Origin: Luzula sylvatica
Taxonomy: Eukaryota; Streptophyta; Magnoliopsida; Poales; Juncaceae
Assembly: GCA_946800325.1 (NCBI GenBank)
Contig: OX326959.1
Span: 11,538,862 to 11,602,861 of the forward strand
Direction of reading: 5' to 3'
DNA length: 64,000 bases
Positions within the stretch are counted from its first letter, which is position 1, and each line of letters starts with the position of its first letter. The notes under the pieces were generated by a model. It saw only the letters and a list, made by a program, of their open reading frames with translations, made no database searches and was not told where the DNA came from. The position numbers and the translations under genes are program-made. Shown one piece after another: positions 12,106 to 23,324 of this stretch.

Positions 12106-12655
12106 CAAATATTTTGAACCAAGTTTTATGTTTCTAAATTAATATTTTTAGAAGTATTTTGGAAGAGTGAAAGTGTATTACATTTTATTGATTTTATTGC
12201 TTTTTTCAAAAGGTGGAATCTATCTCAGAAAGAGATCTTATTTCTGAGGGTAACCTTCCTGATTTATATTCATTATTCACACCTTTATCTTTATGAATGA
12301 CAATAGAGAGAATCTAAGTAGCCTCCTTTATTTCGGTTTCTTGTGAATACATTTAAGAAAATGAATAATGACAAAATAACCGAAAATTATAAAGGTTTAC
12401 CTGGGGCATTTACTCTGAAAAGAAATTAATTTCATTATCTCTCGTAATTATGATTAAAAGGAATAAATCAAACTACATATATCATAAAAGATAAATGGCC
12501 ATATTTTAATCAAGCAATATACAAGTTTTAAACTTTGTATAAGTATTATCTACAACTAAATAATACTAACAAGAAGTTGAACTCTCGACGACGAAGAAAG
12601 GCTGGCGATGGAGAAGGATGGGCCCTGCAAGTTCATATGGCCAAGGATGGAACTA

Positions 12656-12662
12656 GGGGGGG

Positions 12663-12706
<44 letters not shown>
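12656..12706. repeat. Poly-G tract, 43 consecutive G
   Basis: Seven G (12656-12662), one C, then 43 G (12664-12706). Exceptional in an AT-rich genome. Flanking text (GGATGGAACTAGGGGGG) resembles 23250-23292 (GGATGGAATGATAGGGGGG), suggesting a shared repeat with an expandable G run. The glycine-rich frame across it is an artefact. Confidence 0.9.
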
Positions 12707-12719
12707 CTAGCTGGGGCCC

Positions 12720-14040
12720 AAGCCCCCATCCAATAAATTGCACCCCAATGTATATTTATGGTAATTATGTATATTTTTATAATTTATATGTTAAAATTTT
12801 ATGTAATTACTTAATCTTGGCCCCCCTTATCGGAGACGAGGTATAATTTATATGTTAAAATTTTATGAACTCTCTATTATTTCATCCTGGTTTCGTCCCT
12901 GCATATGGCAACGAGGTACAATTAGAAATGCTTAATTCTTGTCAGTTCTCTCACAATACACTGAATTTTTTCACAAATTCTAGTAAGTTCTCTCACAAAT
13001 TGAGGCCTTGTTAGCCATGTTGATCGAGACGTTGAATTCTCTAAAGAAAAGTAAAGTCTTTATCTCTTTCTCTTTTTAGTCAGTTCCAATGTAAATTGTT
13101 TCGAATTAATTATAATCATTTCTATTTGATCAATTTTATGCAGTTAAATTTTATTATTAAGTTTTATTTGATCACATATATGCAGTTAAAAGCAAATTAC
13201 TCCATTTTGCTACAAAATAATCTTCCATTTGTAATGTTTTATGAGGGCCTTTTTGCATAATCGTTTATTTTGGATTTATACATTTTTTGCATAATCTTCC
13301 ATTTTGAATTTTTTGCATAATCTTCCATTTGAAAAAACTTGTCTGATCTTCTACAATTTCTCGAGATTTGTAGCTGAAAAGGGGTCAATTGTGCAATGGA
13401 TTATGAATTGAAGCTAAAAGATGAGCATGTGTGCTCGGTTGAGTCAATACAGATGATTATTAATTTTAATTGTAATTCGAAGATAATATTAATTTTGTAT
13501 GGTGATTTATGTTAATTGATTTTGTTAGTTATGTTAATCGATCGATTAAAAAATAAGGGTATTTTGGTCATTACGGTTTTTATATCATCCATGTATGTAT
13601 TCCATTAGTTTTGCCGAACAAATACGGAATAAAACGGCATAGTCCTTATTCTCTATTCCTCAAATTCGTATATTCCATCTTCAGCCGAACAGGCCGAACA
13701 TGTCTAATTCAAACAGAAGATATTTAAACGTGTGTGTATTAAATAAATAGATAATAAATAAATAAAATAGACCTACTTTAACACATAACAATTTCTAATT
13801 TCATATTTATTTATCTTATTTATTTTATTTGTCATCAATTGTTAGATGCATAACAATTTCCTTTAAAACACCACAATGTATGACGGATATTATCATAGTT
13901 TCAATCATACTACATAATATTACGAGTTTTTATTTTTTCGAAAAAAAATAAATATTTGAAATTTGAAAAATAACAATGAAAAATGGGGTCCACCTTATAA
14001 AATTAAACAAGGAATGGAGTTTTTATTGAGTTTTTTCCTG
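12720..14040. other. AT-rich intergenic DNA, no gene seen
   Basis: Contains a locally repeated motif (TTTTTGCATAATCTTCCATTT, three variants near 13250-13330) and a duplicated TTATATGTTAAAATTTTATG. No gene supported. Confidence 0.5.
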
Positions 14041-14045
14041 TCCCC

Positions 14046-14600
14046 GTGTGTCCCCCCTCCCGGGCCAGGCCCCACGTGGGCCCGATCCCCCCGCCCCCCC
14101 CCCCCCCCGGGCCTGGCCCCGACCCCCCATCCCCCAGACGCCCCCCCCCCCGGCGGGGCACGACCCCCCATCCCCCGGGCCAGGCCCCGCGTGGGCCCGA
14201 CCCCCCATCCCCCGGGCCAGGCCCCGCATGGGCCCGACCCCCCATCCCCCGGGCCAGGCCCCGCGTGGGCCCGACCCCCCATCCCCCGGGCCAGGCCCCG
14301 CGTGGGCCCGACCCCCGGGCCCCGGGCCAGGCCCCGCGTGGGCCCGACCCCCCACCCCCGGGCCAGGCCCCGCGTGGGCCCGACCCCCCACCCCGGGCCA
14401 GGCCCCGCGTGGGCCCGACCCCCTCCCCCGGGCCAGGCCCCGCGTGGGCCCGACCCCCCTCCACCCGGGCCAGGCCCCGCGTGGGCCCGACCCCCCTCCA
14501 CCCGGGCCAGGCCCCGCGTGGGCCCGCCCCTCCTCCTGGGCCAGGCCTACGTGGGCCCGCCCCCTCCTCCCGGGCCAGGCCCCACTTGAGCCGGACCCCC
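14046..14600. repeat. GC-rich minisatellite, about 36-bp units
   Basis: Roughly fifteen tandem copies of a unit like CCAGGCCCCGCGTGGGCCCG plus a variable C-rich spacer (about 30-38 bases). G+C is extremely high while flanks are AT-rich. All six frames are open over long stretches because the unit lacks TA-containing stops; Pro/Arg/Gly-rich frames there are not genes. GGCC and GGGCCC palindromes are dense. Confidence 0.9.
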
Positions 14601-14807
14601 CTCACACACACCACACACACACCCCAACACACACACCACACACACACCCCAACACACACACCCCACATACAATACACACATACAAGACTAGACACACACA
14701 CACACACACAATCACAAATAGACATACAGACACAAACACAAAAATAAACACACAGAGACACACACATACAAAGATGCACATATACAAACATACAAACATA
14801 GAAACAC
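14601..14807. repeat. CA-rich tract next to the GC minisatellite
   Basis: (CA)n and CACACCCCAACACACAC-type repeats degrading into ACATACAAACATAG. The LINE at 14808 inserted at the right edge; the tract resumes after it at 18791-18815. Confidence 0.85.
14794..14807. repeat. Target-site duplication, left copy (LINE)
   Basis: AAACATAGAAACAC, identical to 18791-18804. Confidence 0.9.
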
Positions 14808-15245
14808 GATTTAGTCGGGCTGAAGAGTGATAATTCTAAGAAATTGGGCCCAATTTCGAAAAATGGGCCTCTTGAAACAAAGAATGATGTTCAAATTATT
14901 GCTAATAATTTAGAAAAACCCATTATTTCTAATGCAACAAAGAATAGTACTGATCTATTTATTGCGGACCAAAATTTGCAATTGATTCATACTAATAAGG
15001 CAAGTGTGCATGCAGCTATGGAAAAGAAAAAAATAATAAGACCCATAAAAATTGGATCCGTCTCTAGTCAGAGAGATGGGGACAAACAAGATATGTCAAT
15101 TGCAAATCAGTCTAACATTTGTAATTTTGATATCCCTATCTCAAACGCAGTTATTACTCAAAAATTTAGCTTTGAGGAAGAAGTTCAGGACGACTACATC
15201 GATCAAGTCGATTATGGGGATGAGAATCAGCTTTATGGGTTCTAA
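14808..15245 (+). pseudogene. LINE ORF1 protein, C-terminal fragment
   Basis: The frame is open from the insertion junction (GAT TTA GTC, residues DLV) to TAA at 15243-15245, 145 codons. It has no start of its own because the element is 5'-truncated. The segment is polar, rich in Asn, Lys, Ile and Ser, and ends with an acidic DDYIDQVDYGDENQLYGF tail. Plant L1 ORF1 proteins are RNA-binding chaperones, often with a CCHC knuckle; no Cys-His knuckle is left here, consistent with loss of the upstream half. The name rests on position before ORF2 rather than on a conserved domain. Confidence 0.7.
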
Positions 15246-15300
15246 ATCGGCCAAGGGTCGGAATTTTAGCCATATGGGCTCCTACCATTAATTAGTTATT

Positions 15301-18300
15301 ATGAATGTAAAACTATTTAATTTTCTTTCGATCTTATTTTGGAATGTCAGAGGTGTTGGCGAGGTAGAAAAAAGCAAGCTCGTCAAAGACACCACTAGAC
15401 ATGCTAGGTGCAACATTTTTTGTATGCAAGAAACGAAAAAAAATGCAACTAACTATTTTGATATGAAAAGAATATGTCCTAACAATATCAACCAATTCGC
15501 ATCCAAGAATGCTAATAACTCCCGCGGTGGAATATTAACGGCTTGGTCAAATGATTTCATCTTAGAAAGCACACACATAGGCCTTTTTTCTTTATCAACA
15601 ACGCTCTCACTAGCAAATGGCTTCTCTTTTCAACTAACCAATGTATACGGTCCAACTTCATCGGATGAAAAACAAAGTTTTATTGATGAACTTCATGGCA
15701 TAATGCCAAACACAATTCCTTGGATCGTAGTCGGTGATTTTAACTTGATAAGATCTATGAGAGAGAGCACGGGAAACGCGCACTTAGTAGCCCACATCAA
15801 TAGTTTTAATAATCTCATAAATAATTGTAACCTAATTGAAGTTCCTCTACGAGGTAGAGACTTCACTTGGACTAGCAAAAGGCCAACGCCCACCTTATCT
15901 AAGCTTGATAGGGCCCTAGCCTCCGACCACTTCCTAACCCTAAACACAATCATGCAAACTATTGAACTTCCAATGATAACGTCGGATCATGCTCCACTAA
16001 AACTAACATTCTCGGTTCAAAAAAACACAAACTCTAATTCATACAATCTAGAAAGGGCATGGCTACTAAAACCCGAGAGCAATAACATCTTCCGCGAAGC
16101 TTGGTCAATTCCGCAAAATGACAATCCCGCAAAAAATTTCATTCTTAAAACTATTGCCGTTTCCAAAAGTCTAGCCGCTTGGGCGAAGAATAATTTTGAC
16201 AAACCGGAACCGCCGTTGGCGGCTTGCAAAAAATTCATACTTTTTCTCGACAAATTAGAAGAAAAAAAAATGCTCAACCACGATGAGACAAAACTTCGCA
16301 TCGACCTAAAAATAAAAGCCCAAAATCTTGCACTAAAAGCCGAGACATATTGGCAACAAAGAAGTTCATCAAATTGGGTACAATTGGGCGACAAGAACAA
16401 TGCGTATTTTCACGCTCTTGCTTCCCAAAGACGGAATAGAAACTATATCACCCAACTACAAGTCGAAAACTCAATTCTCAACACGACAACATCGATTCTA
16501 AACGAGTTTTACATGCATTTCAAAGGTTCCATGGGAGCTAGACCGCCATCTACCGAAATTAATCTTGAGGTGTTACTAGGAACGAACCATAACCTCAATT
16601 TGGATTCTTTAACGATGCCCTTTGAGGATGACGAAATACAATCCATAGCCCTAAACCTTAAGAAAAAGAAGTCATGCGGACCGGATGGGATACCGGCCGA
16701 ATATGTCTTCACTTTTTGGGAATCGGTGAAAGAGGATTTTAAAAAAATTATTCGACAATTTTATGATAATAAACTAGACTTATGGCGAATCAACCAAGCA
16801 TGTATCACTCTAATCCCGAAGAAAAATGAGGCAATAGCGCTAGGCGACTATAGGCCTATTAGCGTTATTAACCTACCAATTAAAATCATAACCAAACTAT
16901 TAGCCAATAGACTACAACCACGACTACCCGAACTATTGCCACTAAATCAATCCGCATTTATTAAGAAAAGATCTATTACGGATTCCTACTTAGTGGCTAG
17001 AGAATATCTAAACTATCTAAAGAAAAATAAAATACCGTCAATAATGTTATCTATCGATATTCAAAAAGCTTTTGATAACGTCTCTTGGGATTTCCTCCTA
17101 AAACTCCTAAAACATCGTAATTTTCCACAAAGGTGGATATCATGGATTCACAACATATTAATCTCCTCATCGTCTTCCGTTAAAATCAACGGCGAATTCT
17201 CACCTTATTTTTTCCATCAAAGAGGTTTGCGACAAGGCGACCCGCTATCACCCCTACTTTTTAACCTCGCAATCGACATAATACAAAGTATAATCCAAAA
17301 AATAACGCCTCTCTTGTCGAACGCATCCAATTTTGGAACAAAGATTATACAATATGCCGACGACACTCTATTGTTCGTGGAAGCGAACCCAAACAATCTC
17401 AAAATAATAACAAAAGCTTTGGACCTTTTCGAAGAGATCACGGGTCTCAAGATAAATAAAGAAAAAACGAACTTCCACCCGATCAATATCCCGGACCACC
17501 TACATCAAACGATTGCAAGATTGCTCTCATGTAACAAGAAAGAACTTCCTTTCAAATACCTTGGAATGCCCCTAACTATAATAAGACCAAAAAAAGCGAT
17601 CTTCCTCCCGCTAATAAAAAAAATCCAACAAAGAGTAGCTTCGTGGAAGGGTAAATTACTATCCCTCGGAGGAAGACTAACTTTAGTAAAAGCATCCCTA
17701 AACTCGTTACCGGTCTACCAAATGCAAGCCTTACAAATACCGAAAGGAGTAATTAATGAAATAACGAAACTAATTAGAGCCTTCCTTTGGAAAGGAACCG
17801 ATCAATGCAACGGCGCGAATTGCCTAGTAAATTGGGAAAAGATTACTATGCCAAAAAAATATGGGGGTTTGGGCATCTTAAATCTTATAGACCAAAACAA
17901 GGCATTGCTCTTAAAAACCCTTTGGAAAATAGACACACCCGAGCAAAGCTTTTGGTCCAACTGCATATCCGAGCTTTATGGTATAGAGAAAACCGCAGAT
18001 CTGCCTAACATCCCCGAGGCCTCCCTCTCATTCTTCTTAAAAGACTTGATAAGTCTTTTACCTATATATAATGTCTCCGTGAAAATCGATGCCCAAACTA
18101 ACCAAGCAATATGGAATTGGAACTCCAAAGGCACTTACTCGTCCAAATCGGCATACGACTTCATTAGAAATCCGGGCATAATAGCTTATTGGCACAACGA
18201 CCTTTGGAAAATGAAAATACCACCGAAGATTCATTTCTTCCTTTGGTTAATGTTTCAAAATAGACTTAACACGGCCGATGTACTTAACCACAAGGGCTAC

Positions 18301-18663
18301 GTGACGGACCCAACTTGCTCTCTTTGTAAAAGAACACATGAATCCTCCGATCACTTATTTCTTCAATGCCCATTCACAATCGCCACTTGGAGAAACATTG
18401 AGAGGATCTCGATGGCCCCCATAAAATTTTTCCCTCGGCAAACAATTGTTCAAACATGGCTAACTAATAAAGACAGATTAAATAAAGAAGATAAATCCCC
18501 ATGGGAGACGATGTGGGCGGCAACCAACTGGGCAATTTGGAAACAACGAAATGCCAGAATTTTCAATGGAATTAATCTTCAACCGCTACATGTAGCTAAA
18601 ATAGCATATTGTGACGCGATTCAGTGGTTCAGATTATCAAAAAAAAACCTACTGACTTCATAG
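15301..18663 (+). CDS. LINE ORF2: endonuclease, reverse transcriptase, zinc finger
   Basis: 1120 codons without interruption. Residues about 10-235 form an APE-type endonuclease with the expected catalytic residues: WN (N15), QE (E44), YGP (Y116), GDFN (D146, N148) and SDH (D229, H230). Residues about 480-760 form a reverse transcriptase: GDYRPIS (515-521), SIDIQKAFD (D586), RGLRQGDPLSP (from 641) and YADD (685-688, D687/D688). A zf-RVT domain lies at about 960-1040 with Cys1006, Cys1009, His1018 and Cys1023. The C-terminus carries NWAIWKQRNARIF. Length and domain order are normal for plant L1 ORF2. The protein would nick target DNA and copy LINE RNA at the nick. The first ATG lies 55 bp after ORF1 stop, as usual in plant LINEs. 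It looks catalytically complete; expression is unknown. Confidence 0.95.
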   Translation: MNVKLFNFLSILFWNVRGVGEVEKSKLVKDTTRHARCNIFCMQETKKNATNYFDMKRICPNNINQFASKNANNSRGGILTAWSNDFILESTHIGLFSLSTTLSLANGFSFQLTNVYGPTSSDEKQSFIDELHGIMPNTIPWIVVGDFNLIRSMRESTGNAHLVAHINSFNNLINNCNLIEVPLRGRDFTWTSKRPTPTLSKLDRALASDHFLTLNTIMQTIELPMITSDHAPLKLTFSVQKNTNSNSYNLERAWLLKPESNNIFREAWSIPQNDNPAKNFILKTIAVSKSLAAWAKNNFDKPEPPLAACKKFILFLDKLEEKKMLNHDETKLRIDLKIKAQNLALKAETYWQQRSSSNWVQLGDKNNAYFHALASQRRNRNYITQLQVENSILNTTTSILNEFYMHFKGSMGARPPSTEINLEVLLGTNHNLNLDSLTMPFEDDEIQSIALNLKKKKSCGPDGIPAEYVFTFWESVKEDFKKIIRQFYDNKLDLWRINQACITLIPKKNEAIALGDYRPISVINLPIKIITKLLANRLQPRLPELLPLNQSAFIKKRSITDSYLVAREYLNYLKKNKIPSIMLSIDIQKAFDNVSWDFLLKLLKHRNFPQRWISWIHNILISSSSSVKINGEFSPYFFHQRGLRQGDPLSPLLFNLAIDIIQSIIQKITPLLSNASNFGTKIIQYADDTLLFVEANPNNLKIITKALDLFEEITGLKINKEKTNFHPINIPDHLHQTIARLLSCNKKELPFKYLGMPLTIIRPKKAIFLPLIKKIQQRVASWKGKLLSLGGRLTLVKASLNSLPVYQMQALQIPKGVINEITKLIRAFLWKGTDQCNGANCLVNWEKITMPKKYGGLGILNLIDQNKALLLKTLWKIDTPEQSFWSNCISELYGIEKTADLPNIPEASLSFFLKDLISLLPIYNVSVKIDAQTNQAIWNWNSKGTYSSKSAYDFIRNPGIIAYWHNDLWKMKIPPKIHFFLWLMFQNRLNTADVLNHKGYVTDPTCSLCKRTHESSDHLFLQCPFTIATWRNIERISMAPIKFFPRQTIVQTWLTNKDRLNKEDKSPWETMWAATNWAIWKQRNARIFNGINLQPLHVAKIAYCDAIQWFRLSKKNLLTS

Positions 18664-18790
18664 TCCAAGTCATTTAGACCTCTCCTTTTTGCATTTCTTT
18701 ATAGTGCTTACAAACTATGTAATCACTTCTTTTTTAATTTATTAATACAAGTCAAGGACTGATCGAGAGATTATCCTTTTTCAAAAAAAA

Positions 18791-18804
18791 AAACATAGAA
18801 ACAC
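18791..18804. repeat. Target-site duplication, right copy (LINE)
   Basis: AAACATAGAAACAC directly after the A-tail; the first A bases are ambiguous with the tail. Confidence 0.88.
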
Positions 18805-18829
18805 ACACATGCAACATTACACCAGTTGA

Positions 18830-19997
18830 TTCTTTCTCGACGCTTCGAAATCTCCTGTCTTGATATGTCGCATTTTTGTGTCTTCATAAATCAATTTGAT
18901 CATCCAATTTTTCCATCTGTGCACACTGAGTGAAAATAAATTAGATTGGATACTTACAAAATAAATTAGTTCATTTCAAATTTCACCTGGTCTGTCAGCT
19001 TTCACCTCCACAGCCCCAAAAAAATCGCATGAAGTCATGATGGGAAATCTAAGAACTTGAGTTCAAGCCTGAAGCACAAGCACCAATTTCTTGAAATCTT
19101 GATTTCAAGCCTGAAAGCACAAAAAAACAATTTTTAGGACTACAAAATCAATCAAACATGTTCCTAAATTAGTGCTCGCAAAACTTTTCAAACTACAAAA
19201 TTAATCACAAACAGATATGCTTATAATGATTCAAAGGCTGAAGTCCACAAAACAATTTATTGAGGGGTTCAAACTAAACAAAGTGAATGGCCGATCTAAG
19301 TACTCGTACAGGGATTTAAGAAATTCAGAAAGAAAATGAGAATGGAAACTTGTCCCTAAATTAGTGATTGCAAAACCTTCGTTCAAAAATATACAAAACT
19401 GTTCAAACTATAAAATCCATCATAACATGTACTCAGATGATCAATAATCCATGAGGACTTTATCAAATATATCCATTTGATGCAAAATTGGCAACAACTG
19501 CTTTAACCAAAAACGAAAATCAAAGAAACAAGAGTAAAACGACCAAGAGAAACAATTACTGGCTTGATTCGTCAATAAAAAAAACCTTGAACCAAGATCA
19601 AAGAGAATAAAAGTAAATCATGGACGAGATTCACTTACATCCTCGTGTGTGTGTCCACAGCCATGAAATTTGTAGTTTCGAGCTGTCTGAGTCCACAAGG
19701 AAAGAAGAATGTTCTTCTCGAGTGCCTATTCGTGCTCTTCCCGTTTACGAGTCAGACATCACTCCGGCTGGGTCAAGGAACAAAAAACAGGGGGCAAGAA
19801 GCACAATCGACGAAAAACAGAGGAAGAAGAAGTTTTATGTTATGTATCCCGATCCATGGTTTCTCGATTGCATTGTTAAGTATCCAGATCCATGGTTTCT
19901 CGATTGCATTGTGAGAGAGAATAGACAAGGGAGAAGGGAGAAAAGAGACAAGACAAGAAAGAATATTTTGGGACGACAGAGAAGAACAGCTGGGTGA
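18830..19997 (-). pseudogene. Unassigned gene-like fragments
   Basis: On the minus strand several short exon-like blocks occur. Near 18990-19020 AVEVKADRP is followed by a plausible GT donor. Near 18830-18935 a 35-codon frame contains VHRWKNWMIKLIYEDTKMRH. At 19620-19990 a CT-rich leader-like block is followed by MQSRNHGSGY, which appears twice because 36 bases are duplicated in tandem (19846-19881 and 19882-19917). No family was recognised and no continuous gene can be built. The plus-strand open frame over 19620-19997 has no recognisable domain. Captured or relict exons are likely. Confidence 0.3.
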
Positions 19998-20009
19998 TGG
20001 CTTATTTAT

Positions 20010-21630
20010 TCATGAACTGTAGAGGCGTGTTAAAATTGTTTACAGTGCTCCTAAACTTGGTGTACAGGTTAGATATATACACCGTTTGAGAATGGTAAAC
20101 TTTTTGCTGTCATTAAATCGTGGACCATGTGTATTTCGTTTAGTATGAATAAATATTAACGTTGGAATTAGATTTGAATTAGAAATTGTTACCGTTAAGA
20201 ATAAGATTAGAATTAGATTAGTTTTTGTGTACCTCTAAAATATTTATTAATCACTGTCATATAATTTTGCTATAAACAATATGTTGGATAATTAGTTATT
20301 CAAAGTACAAATAAAACAAATTATTACTTTGTTTTATTTTTATAATAATATGGTAAAAAATAGAATAATTTTTTTCACATATATGATATATACAATCTTA
20401 AAAAAATGAAAATGTATAAAAATCATTAATATTATATGTATAAGTATAATTGATCAATCATATTTTTTTTGTTTCCGTGCATATTTCGTTAGTTTTAATT
20501 TATTCTGAGCCGGAATTCAAATATCATGATTTTAACATGTAGGATTTTGTATTATATTATAATATTACAAATTATAAAATAAGTCAAAATGTACAGTTTA
20601 ATTTTATATTGTTTATATTCGTTATAAATTGGGATGCTAATATTGAATGTCCAAGTACTTTGTAAAAAATGTATTACATTTTTAACAAAAATATATAATT
20701 TTTAAGGTAGAATTAGCCAGCATTGTAAATAATAGTTTTTAAGTTTATTATCAAAATTTACAAATATCTGTTTGGGACTTGTAGCACTCTTCCAATTCTC
20801 AAAGAAATAAAATTTACAAATAGAACTCTATATTTACAAAATAATATTTACAGAAATATATATTTTTAGTTAGAAGTAACGTGGAACTATGTCACAAAAT
20901 CATTTCTATACCACACAACTCTATCATGGGTAGTTAAAAAGTTTTTAGTTAGAAAATGGGAAAAGTTGTATTTATGTATTTTTCAAATGAGGAAGGTATC
21001 ATTTGTCTTTTCTTTTGGAAATAAATAATATAGTAAACAAATACTATTAATTTGGAGTACCTCAAAATATTTAATATTATTAATTTTGAGTTTAATTTTC
21101 TAATTATTTCTCATAATAATGTCATGATTGATTTGATTGTTATTGAGCAAAATCACAACAACAACAAAAAAAATACATACATTTTCTTATGAAATATTAT
21201 ATCTAACATTGAAATATCAAATTTATTTATTATTTGTTAATTACTATCTAATTGGTTCATAAAACCTTCAATTCGACCCATTAGTGTCAATATGACCCAC
21301 ATTAACATAATTGTACTGAATGGTTGATGACCCACATTATCATAATGTTTTTAGGGTTTACAAAATGAACGGGCATGATATGTTATTTAGGCACAGCACA
21401 TTGCATGTGAACCTATGTGGTGGCATGAGATGCATAATATGTTTTAATTGATTGTCCATAAAATTGATTAAAATTACAAAGATTTTATACTCAACAATAC
21501 CAATTGACAATTAAGTCCATGATATCTTAAAATTATAAAAAAACCCAAAAAAAAAATGCTAAAACCAATGTCTTCACCTCTTCTGCATTTTTCATTGCAA
21601 AAGTGCATGTAAAGTTGTCACAATACACAA
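20010..21630. other. AT-rich intergenic DNA, no gene seen
   Basis: Very AT-rich, no recognisable coding frame, terminus or array. Confidence 0.55.
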
Positions 21631-21639
21631 TCAATTTCA

Positions 21640-21769
21640 CGAAGCAACGATTTATTCTTGTTCCACTCCTCTCTCGTGCATAATATCACACGCAAAAGTA
21701 TGTTCGCATAGAATCACATCGGGATTGCATCCCGTCTTAGATATTTTGTCGAACACTTGGCTACAATCC
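21640..21769 (-). pseudogene. PPR-like exon remnant
   Basis: On the minus strand an acceptor (TTTTTTTAG) is followed by an open frame of 38 codons reading DCSQVFDKISKTGCNPDV and HTFACDIMHERGVEQE before TAA. The F(D/E)KI.K.GCNPDV pattern matches the second helix and loop of a pentatricopeptide (PPR) repeat, the RNA-binding module of many plant organelle proteins. Only about one repeat is present, so this is a fragment. A chance match cannot be fully excluded. Confidence 0.45.
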
Positions 21770-22442
21770 TAAAAAAATGTATCAAATATAAAATTGTTAG
21801 CATCGAACCCGTCCTAAATTAATTATCTGAATAAATCCAAGATAAAAATATATTATAATTATATGTAGCGAAGTGTTCGAATATTAAACAAAGAAACCTC
21901 AACACTAAACATTTTGGTAACTTGACAAGAGCAAGAGAGAGAAGCTTTAGTTATGCAGAAATAAAACTCAACATTAAACAAGAACACACTAATGAGCACC
22001 TTTCGAGTTGTATGATTGTATCCCATATCTACATGATAAAAAATACTTTGGATAATTATGCATATCACAAAATGAGAGAGAAATCTGGAAGAGAAATTTG
22101 TCAAATTATGCCGATATCACCGATTTGTACTGCCTTGGTCGAGAAATCGTCTCCAATTGTCTAAAACTAGATATACATCGACCAATTCAAGCTCAATCTA
22201 ACAAATTTCTACAAATACTCCTTCAGAAATGATCATACACAAAAATTTATGAAAAAAATCAAAAAAATGGTCAATTGTTGATTTACAGAAGGGGTTTAGG
22301 GCACCTTGAACCGATTTTAATACTAGAGAATATGAAAACCAAAGAATCGATTTAGAACCCGCTCGAGCCACTCCATACCACGAGACAATCGATTCAAGAG
22401 GAGGTTTGGGGTGTCTCAGATCTCCAAGACAGCCTCGTTGGA

Positions 22443-22740
22443 TGTCATGTCCCGAGGCTCTACGGGTTATTAAGGATAATAAAGGGATACAAGTGCAAAT
22501 AAGTTTCTCGGTTCACAACTTACGTGGTGCACCGTGTTTAGTTATTCTTTTCTCTTATCGTTTTGTCGCATTATAAATAGAGTGAGGCGAGAGTTTAGGA
22601 TTATCGAATAATAGGATATTGATGTAATTGTTTGTTCTTGTAAGAATTTTTGTTCCGTTCTTGTTGTGTTTTGATTAATCGAGTTCGAATTAATTAAAAC
22701 TTCAACCCTTTATCTTATTTTATTCAATTTTGAGAAATTT
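22443..22740 (+). promoter_or_regulatory. Promoter-like segment with TATAAATAG
   Basis: TATAAATAGAG (near 22573) lies in a less AT-rich segment beginning TGTCATGTCCCGAGG, followed by a T/G-rich leader. The layout resembles an LTR U3-R region or a gene promoter. I found no partner LTR, no terminal CA with matching target duplication and no coding region downstream. Confidence 0.25.
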
Positions 22741-23324
22741 TCGTAAGGATTCGAGGTCGAATCCTTACTTCGGACCGCCATCTTCGCCGGACCTCAAGCC
22801 CCGCCTGACCTCTAGATCGTTTCCTAGTCGTGTGAGATTGAAAAAAACTTCTTCCAATGGAGATGGAGATCGTATGGAGAGGTTCCTTTCTGGTCGTATC
22901 AGATAGAAAAAAAAGCTTCAAATTGTATGGAGATGGAGATCGAATTATCGGGTACGTTATCGGATTGAATAAGTTTATTGGATTGAGAAGTAAATTAGTC
23001 AATTACAATTAATTTTTTGTTAGATTTAATAAAATTGTTAATTTTTAACAAAATTGAGACTAATTAGAGTTGGTACGTATAAATATAATATTAATATTTC
23101 AAAATACGTAATTTATGAATTTAGTAAGAATATAAAAAAAATACTATACAATATATAATTTTAATTATTTGTATGTATCAAATAATTTTTTTATTAGTAG
23201 TGGTGAAATATCATGTGTTTGTTCCGTCTGAACTAAGTCAGGGACGGAACCAGGATGGAATGATAGGGGGGGCCGGAATGATAGGGGGGGGCGAGAACGA
23301 GTAATTCAATACAAATTGTGGCTT

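Larger units (their letters stand above)
14808..18790 (+). mobile_element. L1-clade LINE, 5'-truncated, ORF2 uninterrupted
   Basis: A non-LTR retrotransposon of about 3.98 kb: 3' part of ORF1, 55-bp gap, complete ORF2, 127-bp 3' UTR and a short A-tail (18783-18790). It is flanked by a perfect 14-bp direct repeat, AAACATAGAAACAC, at 14794-14807 and 18791-18804, as expected of target-primed reverse transcription. ORF1 is cut at the 5' junction and lacks its N-terminal half. The perfect target duplication and absence of stops in ORF2 argue for recent insertion. It lacks a 5' UTR promoter and most of ORF1, so it is unlikely to move by itself. Confidence 0.93.

Noticed and set aside
14003..14830. 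Long Pro/Arg/Gly-rich open frames on both strands (up to about 260 codons)
   Set aside because: They are translations of the GC-rich minisatellite, which lacks stop codons in all frames.
22443..22990. Solo LTR starting TGTCATGTCCCGAGG
   Set aside because: No matching terminal CA with a 5-bp duplication; kept only as a weak promoter-like feature.
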